64,000 nucleotides of DNA, taken from Microthrixaceae bacterium (GTDB lineage Bacteria; Actinomycetota; Acidimicrobiia; Acidimicrobiales; Microtrichaceae). The stretch spans positions 62,001 through 126,000 of the forward strand of contig JAOSKI010000003.1 in the NCBI GenBank assembly GCA_027493675.1, in the 5' to 3' direction. The notes under the pieces are model-generated. The model was not told where the DNA came from. It worked only from the letters and a program-made list of their open reading frames with translations, and searched no databases. This document shows positions 28,665 through 39,731 of the stretch, piece by piece (position 1 is the stretch's first letter; the number at the start of each line of letters is the position of its first letter). The position numbers and the translations under genes were made by a program.

Positions 28665-28694
28665 CGACCGGCCGCGCTCAAGTGCGGCCGGTCG
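28665..28694. terminator. Bidirectional hairpin between convergent genes
   Basis: CGACCGGCCGC at 28665-28675 pairs perfectly with GCGGCCGGTCG at 28684-28694, with an 8-nt loop. It lies between the stop of the MoxR/VWA gene (28641) and the stop of the HtrA-like gene (28700). There is no strong U-tract, but the position and 11-bp GC stem fit an actinobacterial terminator for both directions. Confidence 0.8.
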
Positions 28695-28699
28695 ACAGG

Positions 28700-30276
28700 T
28701 CAGGCGACCACCAGGGCGCTCACGGCCTGGTCGAGCACGGCCAGGTCGTCCTCGGTCTGCGCGAGCCCTGCGAAGAGCACGATCGATCCCGGCACGTCGG
28801 CGCTGGCCGCCGCGAACACCGCACCCACGTTCGGTGAGCAGTCCAACAGCGCCAGTGGACCGACCAGGCTGCCGTTGTCGAAGGTGTCACGGCTCGACTC
28901 GGTGCACCCCGCACCTTCGATGAAGCTGTCGACGACCATTGTCAGGTTCTGCTCGCTGGGGTCCACACCGTCGGCGATGATCGTGATCACCCCTGGCCCG
29001 GAGTCGGTGTTGAAGGCCTGGATCGAGGGTGCCGCCATCAGGGTGGGCTGGGGTGTGCCGAGTCCGAGGAGGTCCTGTTCGGAGCCGTCCACGTCGGACC
29101 AGGTGCCGGGGACCGCGGTTGCGATCCGCCCGGTGGAGTCCTCGATGGATACGTACTCGTCGGCAGGGGATGGCCTCGCCCGTTCCGGGTTCGACCTGGT
29201 CCGCGAAGCTCGCTGGCGAACGAGTAGGTGGTCTCGAGCGTCTTGTCGCTGAACAGCTCGCCCTCCATCTCCTCCTCGGTGTCGAAGCGCAGCACCCTGA
29301 TCGAGATCGCGTCGCCTTCGTTGGTGGAGCGCAGAACGTCGCAGTACTCCTCCATGGTGCCGCTGTCGAGCTCCACGCCGTTGAGGTTGGTGATCACGTC
29401 ACCGGCTTCACACCCGCCTTCTTGGCCGGCCCACCGGCGTCCACCGCGTTCACCCAGACGCCTGCGAGTCGGACTCCTCGTCTGCGACGGCGGTGCCATT
29501 GACACCGATGGAGAGCTCGTCCCCATCCACGCAACTCGTCGGCGACCTCCTCGGCCAGCTCCGCGCCGATCGCGTGAACTGCTGGGTGGTCGTCGCGTCG
29601 TTGGAGTAGCTCGCGTAGTTCACCCCCCACCACTTCACCGGCGTCGTTCACGAGTGGGCCACCGGAGTTGCCGGGCTGGATGTTGGCGTCGTGCTCGATG
29701 ACGCTCGCGACCGACGCCCAGTTGGTGTTCCCGTCGGCCTCGGCCTTGGAGACCACGCCCTTGGTCGCTGTGTACTCGGGATCACCGAGCGGGAACCCCA
29801 ACGCGAACACGTCGGTTGGCGGCTCCGGGTTCGCGGACGAGAAGCCGAGGTAGGGCCATGGACCTTCGTCGTCGAGCTGGATCACCGCAAGGTCGTTGCA
29901 CTCGGAGACCCCGAGCACCTTGGCGGAGATCTCCTTGTCGTCTCCTCCGACCAGCACCTTCAACGAACCTGCGCCGGCGACCACGTGGTTGTTGGTCACG
30001 ATCATGCCCGAAGGATCCACGATGAACCCCGAGCCGGACCCGGCGGTCGCCACCACGCCGACCTCGGGATCGCGGGAACTCGCCCTCTGCCACGATCTGC
30101 ACCACCGCACCCTTGGCGTCCTCGACAGAGGTCACCGCGCCCTTGGCCTCGGACTTGGCGTTGGAGTCCTTGGAGGCACCCCCATCCGAACCACAGGCCG
30201 ACGCGACGAGTGAAACGGCGGCCAGCACGATCGCCGTCGTGTGCAACACCCTGCTGGTGCTTGAGAGTCTTGACAT
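28700..30276 (-). CDS. HtrA-like serine protease lipoprotein with PDZ and extra C-terminal domain, frame-broken
   Basis: About 525 residues. The lipoprotein signal ends VSLVASACGSDGG (Cys at about residue 31). After a break near 30075 comes a trypsin-fold domain: GSGSGFIVDPSGMIVTNNHV (catalytic His), SECNDLAVIQL (Asp) and QPGNSGGPL (Ser). A break near 29580 and another near 29410 lead to a PDZ domain (VNAVDAGGPAKKAGVKPGD, VITNLNGVELDSGTMEEY). The last 130 residues, in a further frame, hold GVITIIADGVDPSEQNLTMV and VGAVFAAASADVPGSIVLFA, a domain I do not recognise. HtrA proteases degrade or refold damaged envelope proteins. A GGAGACC site precedes ATG 30276. Confidence 0.82.
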
Positions 30277-30373
30277 CGTGGTCTCCTTGTCGAGCCGGGT
30301 CGGCCGGCTGGTTACTGCTCCTACACGGTCACTGACAAAAACCGTCGGAAATGACCGACGAGCCATCTCGGGC

Positions 30374-31835
30374 TCACCGCGGGATCTCCGGTCCGCGTCC
30401 CGGTCCCCACGACGGCACACCGTCGTCGGTCGCCATCCGCGCCCTACGTCGCTTCTCGGTGTACATGTCCACATCCGCGCGGTGCAACAGGTCCACTGCG
30501 CTGTCCCCCCACCTCCGACAACGCAACCCCCAGCGAGATGTCGACACCGGGGAACTCCGCCAACGACTCGCTGACCGCGGATCGGCACCTGGTCATGAGG
30601 TTCATCGCCTCCGAGGGGCCTCGCACCATCCGCACCGCCACGAACTCGTCGCCTCCGATGCGACCGATCGTCGCGCCCTCACCCGCACCCACGCGCAAAC
30701 CCTGCGCAACGGCCACCAGAACCGCGCCGCCGGTTCGATGACCCAGTCGGTCGTTGAGCGTCTTGAACCCGTCGAGGTCCCCGAAGACCAGCGGCCACCG
30801 AACCCGGCTGTGACTCCTTGATCAACACAGCCATTCGCTCTTTGACAGCGGCGCTGTTGTAGAGCCCTGTGAGCTGATCGGTCTCGGCTCGCTCCAGCAG
30901 CGCCTGCTCGGAATCAGCCCGCAGCGACGCGGCGTGCACGAGGCCACCGGATCACGCCAGCGAGGTCGGCGTTGAAGTCGTCCCAAGCGCCCACGCCGGC
31001 ACGTTGGTTCAGTTCCGCCACCAGAACCCCGGCTTCGCTGCGACTGCTGGGCAGTTCGATCTCCACTGCCTCCACCATGAGGGGCTCCGCTCTCCTCGTC
31101 GGGGCCGTGGTGCACGACGTAGCCGTCGGAGGCAAGCACCTCGGCAGGAGCGATCGGCCTGGGAACCGAGTCATGCTCACCACGGGTCCAACTCGTGGAC
31201 AATCGGGACTCACCGTCATGACAGCTCCACACGGCGACACCGCTGGCCCCGATGACGGCCGCCAGGTTCTCCATGATCGTCACCAGCGCGCCCCGTTCGT
31301 CGGAGCGCATCTCCGAACACGTGAGTGCCGCCTCCTGCGCGAGGACCTGCAGCCTCGCCCGGCGGCCCAGGACGAGGTCGTCGTCGGCGACCGCACGGAT
31401 GCTCAGCACCCACCACGTCTCACCGTCACGATCGAAGGTGGCCGAGGATGCCCGTGTGGGCACCCACACGCCCGTGGCCGACCGCAACCTGCACTCCACC
31501 GCAGCATGACGGCCCTCGAAGCGGGTTGCCTCGGCTATTCCGTTGACGATCGGAGCGAGGTCCTCCAGGTGCACGATGTCCGCGATCCCCGCACCGATCA
31601 GGTCGGTCTGCCCATAGCCGAGCACGGCCTCCACCGAGGGCGAAACCCAGCGGGCGGTGAAGTTCACATCCAGCACCGCTAACACGTCCGGGCACTCGTT
31701 GCCGGCAAGGCATGCAAGCAGATCGTCGTCCACCTTCGGTGGTTCGCTGTCGCCTATCTCCATCAGGAACCCTGTCGGCAACTCGGCCCGGACCCTGAGC
31801 AGCACGGCGAGATCTGCAGTGACTCCCCACAACAC
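30374..31835 (-). CDS. PAS-GAF-GGDEF diguanylate cyclase, frame-broken
   Basis: About 487 residues. The N-terminal PAS domain has VLDVNFTARWVSPSVEAVLG and YGQTDLIGAGIADIVHLEDL. A GAF-like domain follows (TIMENLAAVIGASGVAVWSC). A coiled linker and the cyclase domain come after breaks near 31080, 30940 and 30790: RAETDQLTGLYNSAAVKERM, GRIGGDEFVAV and RADVDMYTEKRRRARMA. The GGDEF signature is intact, so it should make cyclic di-GMP. No EAL domain is present. The corrected stop is at 30374; GTG 31835 is the first start in frame, only 21 bp from the aacS stop on the same strand. The input signal is unknown. Confidence 0.8.
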
Positions 31836-31856
31836 CCGGTCGGCGCGCTCATGTCA

Positions 31857-33854
31857 TCAGAAAAGCACTGCTATTGCATCCAGGGACTGCGGATTGGCGA
31901 GCGCGGAGGTGTTCCGCACCGTGCGACCGTTCACCCGGTCCGACACGGCGAGCTCCGCCAACTTGCCTGAGCGCGTGCGGGGCAGGTCGTCGACCGCCAA
32001 CACCAAGGCCGGGACATGGCGTGGTGAACACCCCGTGCGGATCCGGCTGCGGATGTCCCCCACCAGCTCGTCGGTGAGCACGGCACCGGCGGCGAGGCGC
32101 ACGAGCAGAACGATCCGCACGTCGCCGTCGACCTCCTTGCCGAACACCAGCGATTCCAGCACTTGGGGATCTGCTCGGTCTGCCGGTAGATCTCGGCGGT
32201 GCCTATGCGCACACCCCCGGGTTGAGGGTCGTGTCGGATCTGCCGTGGATCACGATGCCACCGTGGTCGGTGGCACTGGCGAAGTCGCCGTGCGCCCACA
32301 CCCCGGGGAAGCGCTCGAAGTAGGCGGCCCGATAGCGAGGGCCCACTTCGCCTGGATCCCCGTCGTTCCAGAACCGCAGCGGGGTGGAGGGGAAGCCCTC
32401 GGTGCACACGAGCTCACCACGAACCCCCGGCGGGCACGCGGCCCCCGTGTCGTCCCATATCTCCACGGCCATCCCCAGTGCCGGCCTGGATCTCGCCGCT
32501 GAACACCGGCCTGTGGGATCGCCGCACACGAAGCACCCGCACAGGTCGGTTCCACCCGATATGGACGCGACGTGAAGCCCGTACTCCGAGGATGCCGGCG
32601 CCACCGCCTCGTACAGCCACTTGTTCGACTCGGGTGAGAGCGGAGACCCGGTGGAGGCGAGCGTGCGGAAGGCTCGACAGGTCGACCGAGCCTGCAGGCC
32701 GGTAACCGGACTTCGCGACGGCATCGACGTACTTGGCGGACACCCCCAGGAACGTGAGCGACTCGTCTACGGCCAGCTCCCACAGGCGTTCAGGCCCGGG
32801 ATGGAACGGGTTGCCGTCGTAGAGCACCGCCGTCGCACCCGACGCCGGCACCGAAGCCAGCCAGTTCCACATCATCCAACCCGCAGTGGTGAAGTAGCAC
32901 ACGCGGTCACCCGGACCGATGTCGCAGTGGAGTCGGTGCTCCTTGAGGTGCTGCAGGAGCACGCCCCCGCTTCGGTGCACGATGCACTTGGGCACCCCCG
33001 TCGTGCCGGAGCTGAACAACACGTACCACGGGTGGTCAGAACGGGAGCTGCTCGAAGGTCACCTCCACTCCCCGGTGTGGTTCGACCCATCCCCAGAAGT
33101 CCTCGGCCGGGTCCACGTCTGCAGGACCGGCCGGGTCGAGGAACCCCAGCACCAGCGTGCGCTCGAGGCTGGGGAGCCCTGCGGTGATCTCGGCGAGCTG
33201 GGGCCTGCGATCGAACGCCCTGCCACCGTAGAAGTAGCCGTCGGCTGCAACCAGGACCTTCGGTTCGATCTGGCCGAACCGGTCCAACACCCCGTCGACA
33301 CCGAAGTCCGGCGATGTGGAGCTGAACACCGCACCTATCGAGGCCGCTGCGAGCATCACGAGCATGGCGACCTCGGTGTTGGGCAACCACACCGCCACCA
33401 CGTCGCCTGTGGTCACACCTTGCGCCCGAAGCGCAGCGGCGATGGCTCCGACCATCGAACGGGCCTCGGCACGGCTCATCACGCGCCGTCGACCCGCCTC
33501 GTCGATCGACACGAACATCGGGTCGTCGGCACCGGCGACGAGCTCGCCGACCCTTCCGTCGAGGATCAGTTCGGCGACGTTCATGGTCACGCCACCGAAC
33601 CACTGCAGCTCCGCGGGATGCGCCCCGGGGTTGCCGATTGCCGCTCCGGGGCGTTCCAGCCCGGGCAGCAACCAGTCGAACAGCACCTCCCAGAACTCCT
33701 CGGGCCGATCGATCGACCACCTGTGCAGGGCGACCGAATCGGCGAACGAACCACCGGTGATCGCCTCAGCCCTGGCACGGAACCGTTCCATCGCACTCGC
33801 ATCCACTCGCCGTGGTGCAGGGATCCACAGTGGCTCTCCGGCGTCGTCGACCAT
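31857..33854 (-). CDS. aacS: Acetoacetyl-CoA synthetase, frame-broken
   Basis: About 665 residues, typical of AacS. The N-terminus ([19 protein letters not shown]) and [19 protein letters not shown] are diagnostic. [20 protein letters not shown] and [10 protein letters not shown] follow. The AMP-binding P-loop [20 protein letters not shown] is intact, then [13 protein letters not shown] and [16 protein letters not shown]. The C-terminal lid reads [15 protein letters not shown] and [20 protein letters not shown], where the last Lys is catalytic. Frame changes lie near 33040, 32730, 32420 and 32170. It activates acetoacetate to acetoacetyl-CoA for lipid or polyhydroxyalkanoate metabolism or ketone use. 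It is divergent from the WS/DGAT gene; the 118-bp gap holds nothing distinctive. Confidence 0.9.
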
Positions 33855-33972
33855 GTTCGGAGTCTGCCACCTCCGCCACCGCTGCAGGCGCGGTGCGCAC
33901 GTGACCACACCCTGTCTGGCGGATGCCGGAACACCTTCGGCGCGTCCGGGCGGCATGGTGAAGAATGGCGGG

Positions 33973-35679
33973 ATGGAACGCCTCACCGGCTTGGACGCAA
34001 CTTTCCTGTACATCGAGACCCCCGAAGCGCACATGCACGTCGCCATGACCGGGATCTACGACGTGACCTCGATGGAGGGCGGTACAGCTTCGATTCGATC
34101 AAGGAGCACATCCGTCAACGACTGCACCTGGTCCCACCCTTCCGGCGCCGGCTGGTGCAGGTGCCCTTCCAGTTCCACCATCCCGTGTGGATCGAGGACC
34201 CCAACTTCAACCTCGACTACCACGTTCGACGCATCGGCTGTCCGGCGCCCGGTGGCAGGCGCGAGCTTGCCGAGGTGGCTGCGCAGATCGCATCCATTCC
34301 GCTCGACCGGACGCGTCCCCTGTGGGAGGCCTGGGTGATCGAGGGCCTCAGGCAGGACCGCATCGGTTTCGTGGTGAAGGTCCACCACTCGGCGATCGAC
34401 GGTGCGTCGGGTGCGGAGATCATGACCGAGATGTACGACTTGACCCCTGAGGGCCGCGAGCTGGACCCTCAGCCGGTCGAACCCGAGCGCATCCCCACCG
34501 ACCAGGAGCTGATCACCTACGCGGCCCCTGTCGAAGCTACGCCTGGCGAGGGATTCATTCGGCCTGGTCAAACGCACCGTGGAGAACGTTTCGCATCTCG
34601 TCCGCGCCGCACGTGATCCTCACATCATCCACGGGGCAGTCCCCCTCTCCGCTCCCCGCACCCCGTGGAACCGCAGCATCGGGCCACACCGAGCGGTGTC
34701 GTTCGCGAGGCTCCCGCTCGATCAGGCCAAGGCGGTCAAGAACACCCTCGGCGTCACCTTGAACGACGTGATCCTGGCCATGTGCTCGGGCACCCTTCGC
34801 CGATATCTGACCGATCACGGGGGCATCCCCGAGCATCCCCTCATCGCCACCTGTCCGGTGTCGGTGCGCGGAGGACGACAAGGGCACCTTGGGGAACAAG
34901 GTGTCCGCCATGTTCTCGTCGCTCGCAACCGATGTGGAGGACCCCGAGGAACGGGTGCGCATCATCGCTGCCTCCACAGGCGGAGCCAAGACGGATCACG
35001 AGCTGATCGGGGCACGAACGCTCACCGACTGGGCCGAGTGGGCCGCGCCACGCACCTTCGGGCTGCGCCGCTCCTCTACGGGTCCATGAACGAGTCGCTG
35101 CGTCCGGTTCACAACCTGGTGATCTCCAACGTGCCGGGGCCGCCGTTCCCGCTGTACCTCGGTGGCGCAGAGCTTGTCGCCGCCTACCCGATGGGCCCGG
35201 TCATGGACGGCGCAGGGCTCAACATCACGGTGCTGTCCTACCGGAACCACATCGACATCGGCTTCATGGCCGACCGCGAGCTGGTGCCCGACGTGTGGGA
35301 GCTGGCCGAGGCGGTGCAGCCCGCATTCGACGAGCTGCTTGCGCTGGCAGAGGAAAGGGACCCGACTGTCACCAAGTCCGCGGCATCGGTGACCGCCACC
35401 TCGAAGGCTGCCAGGAGAAGGGCCGCCGCGGACAAGAAGGCCGGCGCGAAGAAGGCCGGCGCGACCAAGAGGAAGGCAGCAGCCAAGAAGGAGCCGGCAG
35501 CCAAGAAACCGGCCAGCAAGAAGGCCGCCACCAAGAAGGCCGCCACCGAGAAACCGGCCAGCACGCGGAAGAGGACCGTGGCTCGCAAGAAGCCGGTCGC
35601 CACGAAGACGGCTCCCGCCACTGTGGACACCGTCGCCGGCGCGGCACCTGCACACACGGTCTCCGACACATCCGCATAG
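33973..35679 (+). CDS. Wax ester synthase/diacylglycerol acyltransferase with histone-like tail, frame-broken
   Basis: About 569 residues. WS/DGAT landmarks are LTGLDATFLYIETPEAHMHV, the catalytic VKVHHSAIDGASG, GVTLNDVILAMCSG, NLVISNVPGPPFPLYLGG and GLNITVLSYRNHIDIGFMAD. Breaks near 34080, 34550, 34870 and 35070 separate them. The enzyme makes triacylglycerol or wax esters for storage. After about residue 480 it has a tail of some 85 residues made of KKAGAKKAGATKRKAAAKK-type repeats, like the C-terminus of mycobacterial HupB or histone H1. This tail is in frame with the last enzyme segment (DELLALAEERDPT), so it is part of the protein. ATG 33973 was chosen because MERLTGLDATF is the family start. 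Confidence 0.88.
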
Positions 35680-35715
35680 ACACGGCCAACCAGACACGGC
35701 CAACCAGACACGGCC
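35678..35715. repeat. 14-bp tandem repeat after the WS/DGAT gene
   Basis: AGACACGGCCAACC is repeated at 35678-35691 and 35692-35705, with a third partial copy to 35715. It starts at the WS/DGAT stop codon, and 46 bp remain before the next gene. No hairpin is obvious. Probably replication slippage. Confidence 0.75.
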
Positions 35716-35761
35716 GCCGTCCGCGTCGCTCCCCGATCACGGGCTGCTCTAGCCTCGGTGC

Positions 35762-37417
35762 GTGGCCTACAACATCGCAGACCTCTTCGAGCACACAGTC
35801 GACGCGGTCCCGGACCGCACGGCGCTGATCTACCAGGGGCGCAGCTGGACCTTCGAGGAGTTGGACCGACGCGCCAACCGGGTCGCCCACTGGCTGGCCG
35901 GCCACGGCGTCGCCCCTGGTGCGCACGTGGGCATCTACGCCATGAACTCCGAGGCCTGGGTGTCGACCATGATCGGCTGCCTGAAGATCCGCGCGGTGCC
36001 GATCAACATCAACTACCGCTACGTCGAGGCCGAGCTCGAGTACCTGATCCACAACTCCGAGATCGTGGCATGCGTCTTCGACGAGCAGTACGCCACGCGC
36101 CTCGAAGCCGTCCGCTCGGCATCACCTGCGCTGACGACGTTGGCCCACGTCGAATCCCACGACCCGCTCGACGGCGAGCCCCCCGAGGACACCGCCGGTG
36201 CCCTCGAACGGCTCGGATCGGTGCCGTTCGAGGAGGTCTGCGCAGCGGGGTCACCGTCCCGGGACTTCCCCGAGCGCTCCGGTGACGACCACTTCATCAT
36301 CTACACAGGTGGCACCACCGGCATGCCCAAGGGCGTGGTGTGGCGCAGCGAGGACATCTACTTCGCGCTGGGCCAGGGAATCGACGCGCTGACCAAGGAG
36401 CGCGTGGCCAGTGAGTACACCAGGGCCGAACAGGCGGCGGCATCGGAACAGGGGCTCGTCTTCTGCGTGATCCCACCGCTGATGCACGGCGCCGCCCAGA
36501 TCGCCACCCTGAGCCAGTGGTTCATCGGGTCCACGATCATCATGTTGCGCCGCTTCGACGCCGAAGCCGTGTGGGATGCGGTCGACCGCTACGGGCTCAA
36601 CTCGATGATCATCACCGGCGACGCCATCGCACGTCCGATGATCGATGCACTCGATGAGAACCCGGGTCGTTGGAACACCGACAGCCTGTTGAGCGTGTCC
36701 TCGTCCGCGGCGCTGTTCTCGCAGTCGCTCAAGGACAGGTTCATCGAGTACTTCCCGAACGTGTTGATAACCGACTCGCTCGGCTCCACCGAGGGTGGCT
36801 TCAACGGGATCAGGATCGCGCCCAAAGGCGAGCGTGCCGAAGGTGGCGGCCCCAGGATCGACCCCGGCCAGGACGTCGTGATCCTCGACGAGAACCTCGA
36901 GCTCGTCCCCAAGGACGACCGGACTCCCGGGATGCTCGCACGGGGAGGCAACATCCCACTCGGGTACTACAACGATCCGGAGAAGACCGCGGCCAACTTC
37001 GTGATCGCTGCCGACGGCAAGCGATACGCGATTCCGGGTGACCACGCACGCTGGAGCGACGACGGCTCCCTGGTGATGCTCGGCCGGGGCACCGTGTCGA
37101 TCAACTCGGGAGGTGAGAAGATCTTCCCCGAGGAGGTCGAGGCCGCCCTCAAGTCCAATCCGGCGGTCTTCGACTGCCTGGTCGTCGGGGTACCCGACGA
37201 GCGCTTCGGACAACGGGTGGCCGCAGTGGTGCAATGGCGCCCGGGCCAGAGCGCCACGCTCGCCGAACTTGACGCCTCCGCACGCAAGCTCGTCGCCGGC
37301 TTCAAGGTCCCGCGGGAGTTGCACACCGTGGAGGAGGTCGTGCGTTCGCCGGCTGGCAAGCCCGACTACCGGTGGGCCAAGGAGCTGGCCGAGTCCGGAA
37401 CCCACCTGGTCGACTGA
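35762..37417 (+). CDS. Acyl-CoA synthetase, FadD19-like
   Basis: Intact 551 residues, which makes it a good reference for the window. The AMP-binding motif IIYTGGTTGMPKGVVW, the aromatic gate IPPLMHGAAQ, DSLGSTEGGF, the RGTVSINSGGEKIFPEEVE hinge and the catalytic Lys in SPAGKPDYRWAKE are all present. Length and the VWRSEDIYFALGQGI segment resemble FadD19-type ligases that activate steroid side chains or long fatty acids. The GTG at 35762 follows TAGCCT by six bases. It lies downstream of WS/DGAT on the same strand and is close in sequence to the ligase at 40675-42379. The substrate is not proven. Confidence 0.9.
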   Translation: MAYNIADLFEHTVDAVPDRTALIYQGRSWTFEELDRRANRVAHWLAGHGVAPGAHVGIYAMNSEAWVSTMIGCLKIRAVPININYRYVEAELEYLIHNSEIVACVFDEQYATRLEAVRSASPALTTLAHVESHDPLDGEPPEDTAGALERLGSVPFEEVCAAGSPSRDFPERSGDDHFIIYTGGTTGMPKGVVWRSEDIYFALGQGIDALTKERVASEYTRAEQAAASEQGLVFCVIPPLMHGAAQIATLSQWFIGSTIIMLRRFDAEAVWDAVDRYGLNSMIITGDAIARPMIDALDENPGRWNTDSLLSVSSSAALFSQSLKDRFIEYFPNVLITDSLGSTEGGFNGIRIAPKGERAEGGGPRIDPGQDVVILDENLELVPKDDRTPGMLARGGNIPLGYYNDPEKTAANFVIAADGKRYAIPGDHARWSDDGSLVMLGRGTVSINSGGEKIFPEEVEAALKSNPAVFDCLVVGVPDERFGQRVAAVVQWRPGQSATLAELDASARKLVAGFKVPRELHTVEEVVRSPAGKPDYRWAKELAESGTHLVD

Positions 37418-37448
37418 CCGGAACCCTGCGGTAATCCAGGAGAGCAGT

Positions 37449-39454
37449 TCAGGAGCCGGCCGTCTCCAGTTCCTCCTGGGCGGACATCCACTGCGACATG
37501 AGCGACTCGGCCCGCTCCTTCGCCATGTCGTGCTCGTCCGCGAGGGCCCGGACCCTCTGGTGGTCGTCGTAGATGTCCGGGTCTGCCAGTTCGGCCCCTA
37601 TGCGTTCCACCTCTGCCTCCGCCTTGGCGACCTGACGTTCGAGGCGCTGCACCCTCTTGCGCACCTCGCGGGTCTCCGCCGCGTCACGCTGACGGGCAGC
37701 CGCGGTGCGCCTGCGTACCTCCGCTCGGTTCTCCCGGCGGCCGGCGCTCTCGCCGTCGCCGGACGCCTCGGAGACAGCGGTCCCGGCTCGGGAGTCACCG
37801 GAGGCGACGGGCGTGGCGGGCGCCGCGGCCGACGTCGCGCCGCTCGGCGCCAGCAGCTCCTCGTCCACCCCCTCGTGCAGGACGGCCCGACCGTCCTTGA
37901 CCACCACCAGCGCATCGGCGACCTCGCGGATGAGATACCGATCGTGGGTGACCAGCAGCACGGTGCCCGGGTACGCCACGAGCGCATCCTCCAACACGTC
38001 ACAGCTCGGCAGGTCCAGGTGGTTGGTGGGCTCGTCCAGCACCAGCAGGTTCACCGGCTCCACCATGATTCGGGCCAACGCAAGGCGCGTGCGCTCGCCC
38101 CCGAGAGGTCACCGACCTTGCGGTCCACCGCATCACCGGGGAACCCGAAGCCGGCGAGCACCGATCGCAGGTTGCGGCCGTGCTGCTCGCCGACTGCGGC
38201 CCGCAGCTCCTCGAGCACGGTTCTGTCGAAGCGCAACGAATCCACCTGATGCTGGGTGAAGTGCGCCACGTCGACGTTGGCTCCGAGCCTCGCGGTGCCC
38301 GAATCCGGTTCGAGCTCACCGAGGATCATGCGCAACAAGGTGGTCTTGCCCGCACCGTTGGGACCGATCAAGGCGAGCTTGGCACCGCGCTCGACGACCA
38401 TGTCCACATGGCTCAACACCGGGGCGCCGTCGAAACCGACCGTTGCGTCGTCGAGCTCCACGACGACCCGGGAGCTGCGCTGCGGTTTCGGGAAGGCGAA
38501 GTTCGCCGCCTGCTCGGCCCGGTCGGGCATCTCGATGCGTTCCAGGCGTTGGAGCATCTTGATGCGGCTCTGGACCTGGCGGGCCTTGGTCGCCTTGTAG
38601 CGGAAGCGGTCTATGAACTGCTCCAGGTGCTCGACCTGGCGCTGCTGTTGGGCCTGCGCGGCACGCAGGCCCGCCAGGCGCTCCTCGCGTTGCACGACGA
38701 ACTCGGCGAACCCGCCCACGTACTCAAGCGCCCGCCCGCCCGAAACCTCGATGACCCGTTCGGCGACGGCATCGATGAAGTCACGGTCGTGGCTGACGAA
38801 CAGGATCGCACCCGGCCAGTCGGCCAGGTAGCGCTCCAGCCATGCCACGGACTCCACGTCCAGGTGGTTGGTGGGCTCGTCGAGCACGAGGAGGTCCGGT
38901 GCCGACAGCATCAGCCGTGCGAGCGCGACGCGCATGCGCCACCCCCGGACAGGTCGCGCACCGGACGGTCCATGTCCCCGGAGGTGAAGCCCAGGCCTGC
39001 GAGCACGCGGCGGCCCTCGGCTTCGATCCCGTAGCCGCCGAGGGCCTCGAAGCGGTGCTGGGCCTCGCCGTAGGCGTGCAGCGCGTGCTCATGGGCGTCG
39101 ACATCCCTCGTCGGCTCCGCCAGGCGCGGTGGCGGCCACGTCATCGAGCAGGCGAGCCATCTGGTCCTCGAGGTCGGTCACATGCGCCACCGCACGCATC
39201 ACCTCCTCGATCACGGATCCGTCGACCTGTTCGGTGAGCTCCTGGGGCAGGTACCCGATCCGGGTGCCCTTGCTGGCGTGGACCTCACCCGAATCCGCTT
39301 CCTGCTCACCGACGATGATCTCGAGGATCGTGGTCTTGCCCACCCCGTTGCCGCCCACGAGCGCGACACGACGCCCGGGCATCAGACGGAACGTGACATC
39401 GCTGAAGAGGGTTCGCCCGCCGTGTGCCTTGGCGAGTCCGGAGACGGTGATCAC
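37449..39454 (-). CDS. ABC-F family ATPase, frame-broken
   Basis: About 668 residues with two ATPase domains and no membrane part. The first domain has VALVGGNGVGKTTILEIIVG and LLVLDEPTNHLDVESVAWLE; the second has LALIGPNGAGKTTLLRMILG and LLVLDEPTNHLDLPSCDV. The linker between them (QQRQVEHLEQFIDRFRYKAT, SRIKMLQRLE) is the ABC-F ribosome-interaction arm. The C-terminal coiled coil (RKRVQRLERQVAKAEAEVE) is typical. Breaks near 39115, 38930 and 38100 are at GC runs. ABC-F proteins rescue or regulate ribosomes and can confer antibiotic resistance; the Uup/EttA type is most likely. GTG 39454 follows TACGCT by eight bases. Confidence 0.87.
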
Positions 39455-39517
39455 GTGGGCCAAGCGTACGCAGCCCCCACTCCCCAGCGAACCCGGCCCC
39501 CAGCGAACCCGGCCCCC

Positions 39518-39577
39518 CAGCGAACTGAAGGGGTGTGGGCCACCCACGCGGTGGTTGAGACCATTCAGTTTGCGGGA
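39518..39577. repeat. Palindrome family B, copy B1
   Basis: Begins CAGCGAACTGAAGGGG and ends CCATTCAGTTTGCGGG, with an inner pair GGGCCACC and GGTGG. It is preceded by two partial copies of the left arm (CAGCGAACCCGGCCCC at 39484 and 39501). The reverse complement is almost identical to copy B2. It lies in the 277-bp divergent gap between the ABC-F and AbiEi-like genes; the rest of the gap holds the AGGAGG site of the latter and nothing else I can name. Confidence 0.85.
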
Positions 39578-39731
39578 GGTGGGGCCGCGTGTCGCGGGTG
39601 CGTCGTAGTCTTGCGAGTGCAGGTGGGCTCCACCGACCACCGGTGGCTTCCCCGTGAACTTGGCTTCCCTCTGACCTGACTTCCCCTTGGACCCACGGTC
39701 CCCCGAATGGTGCACCACACAGGAGGAAGTC

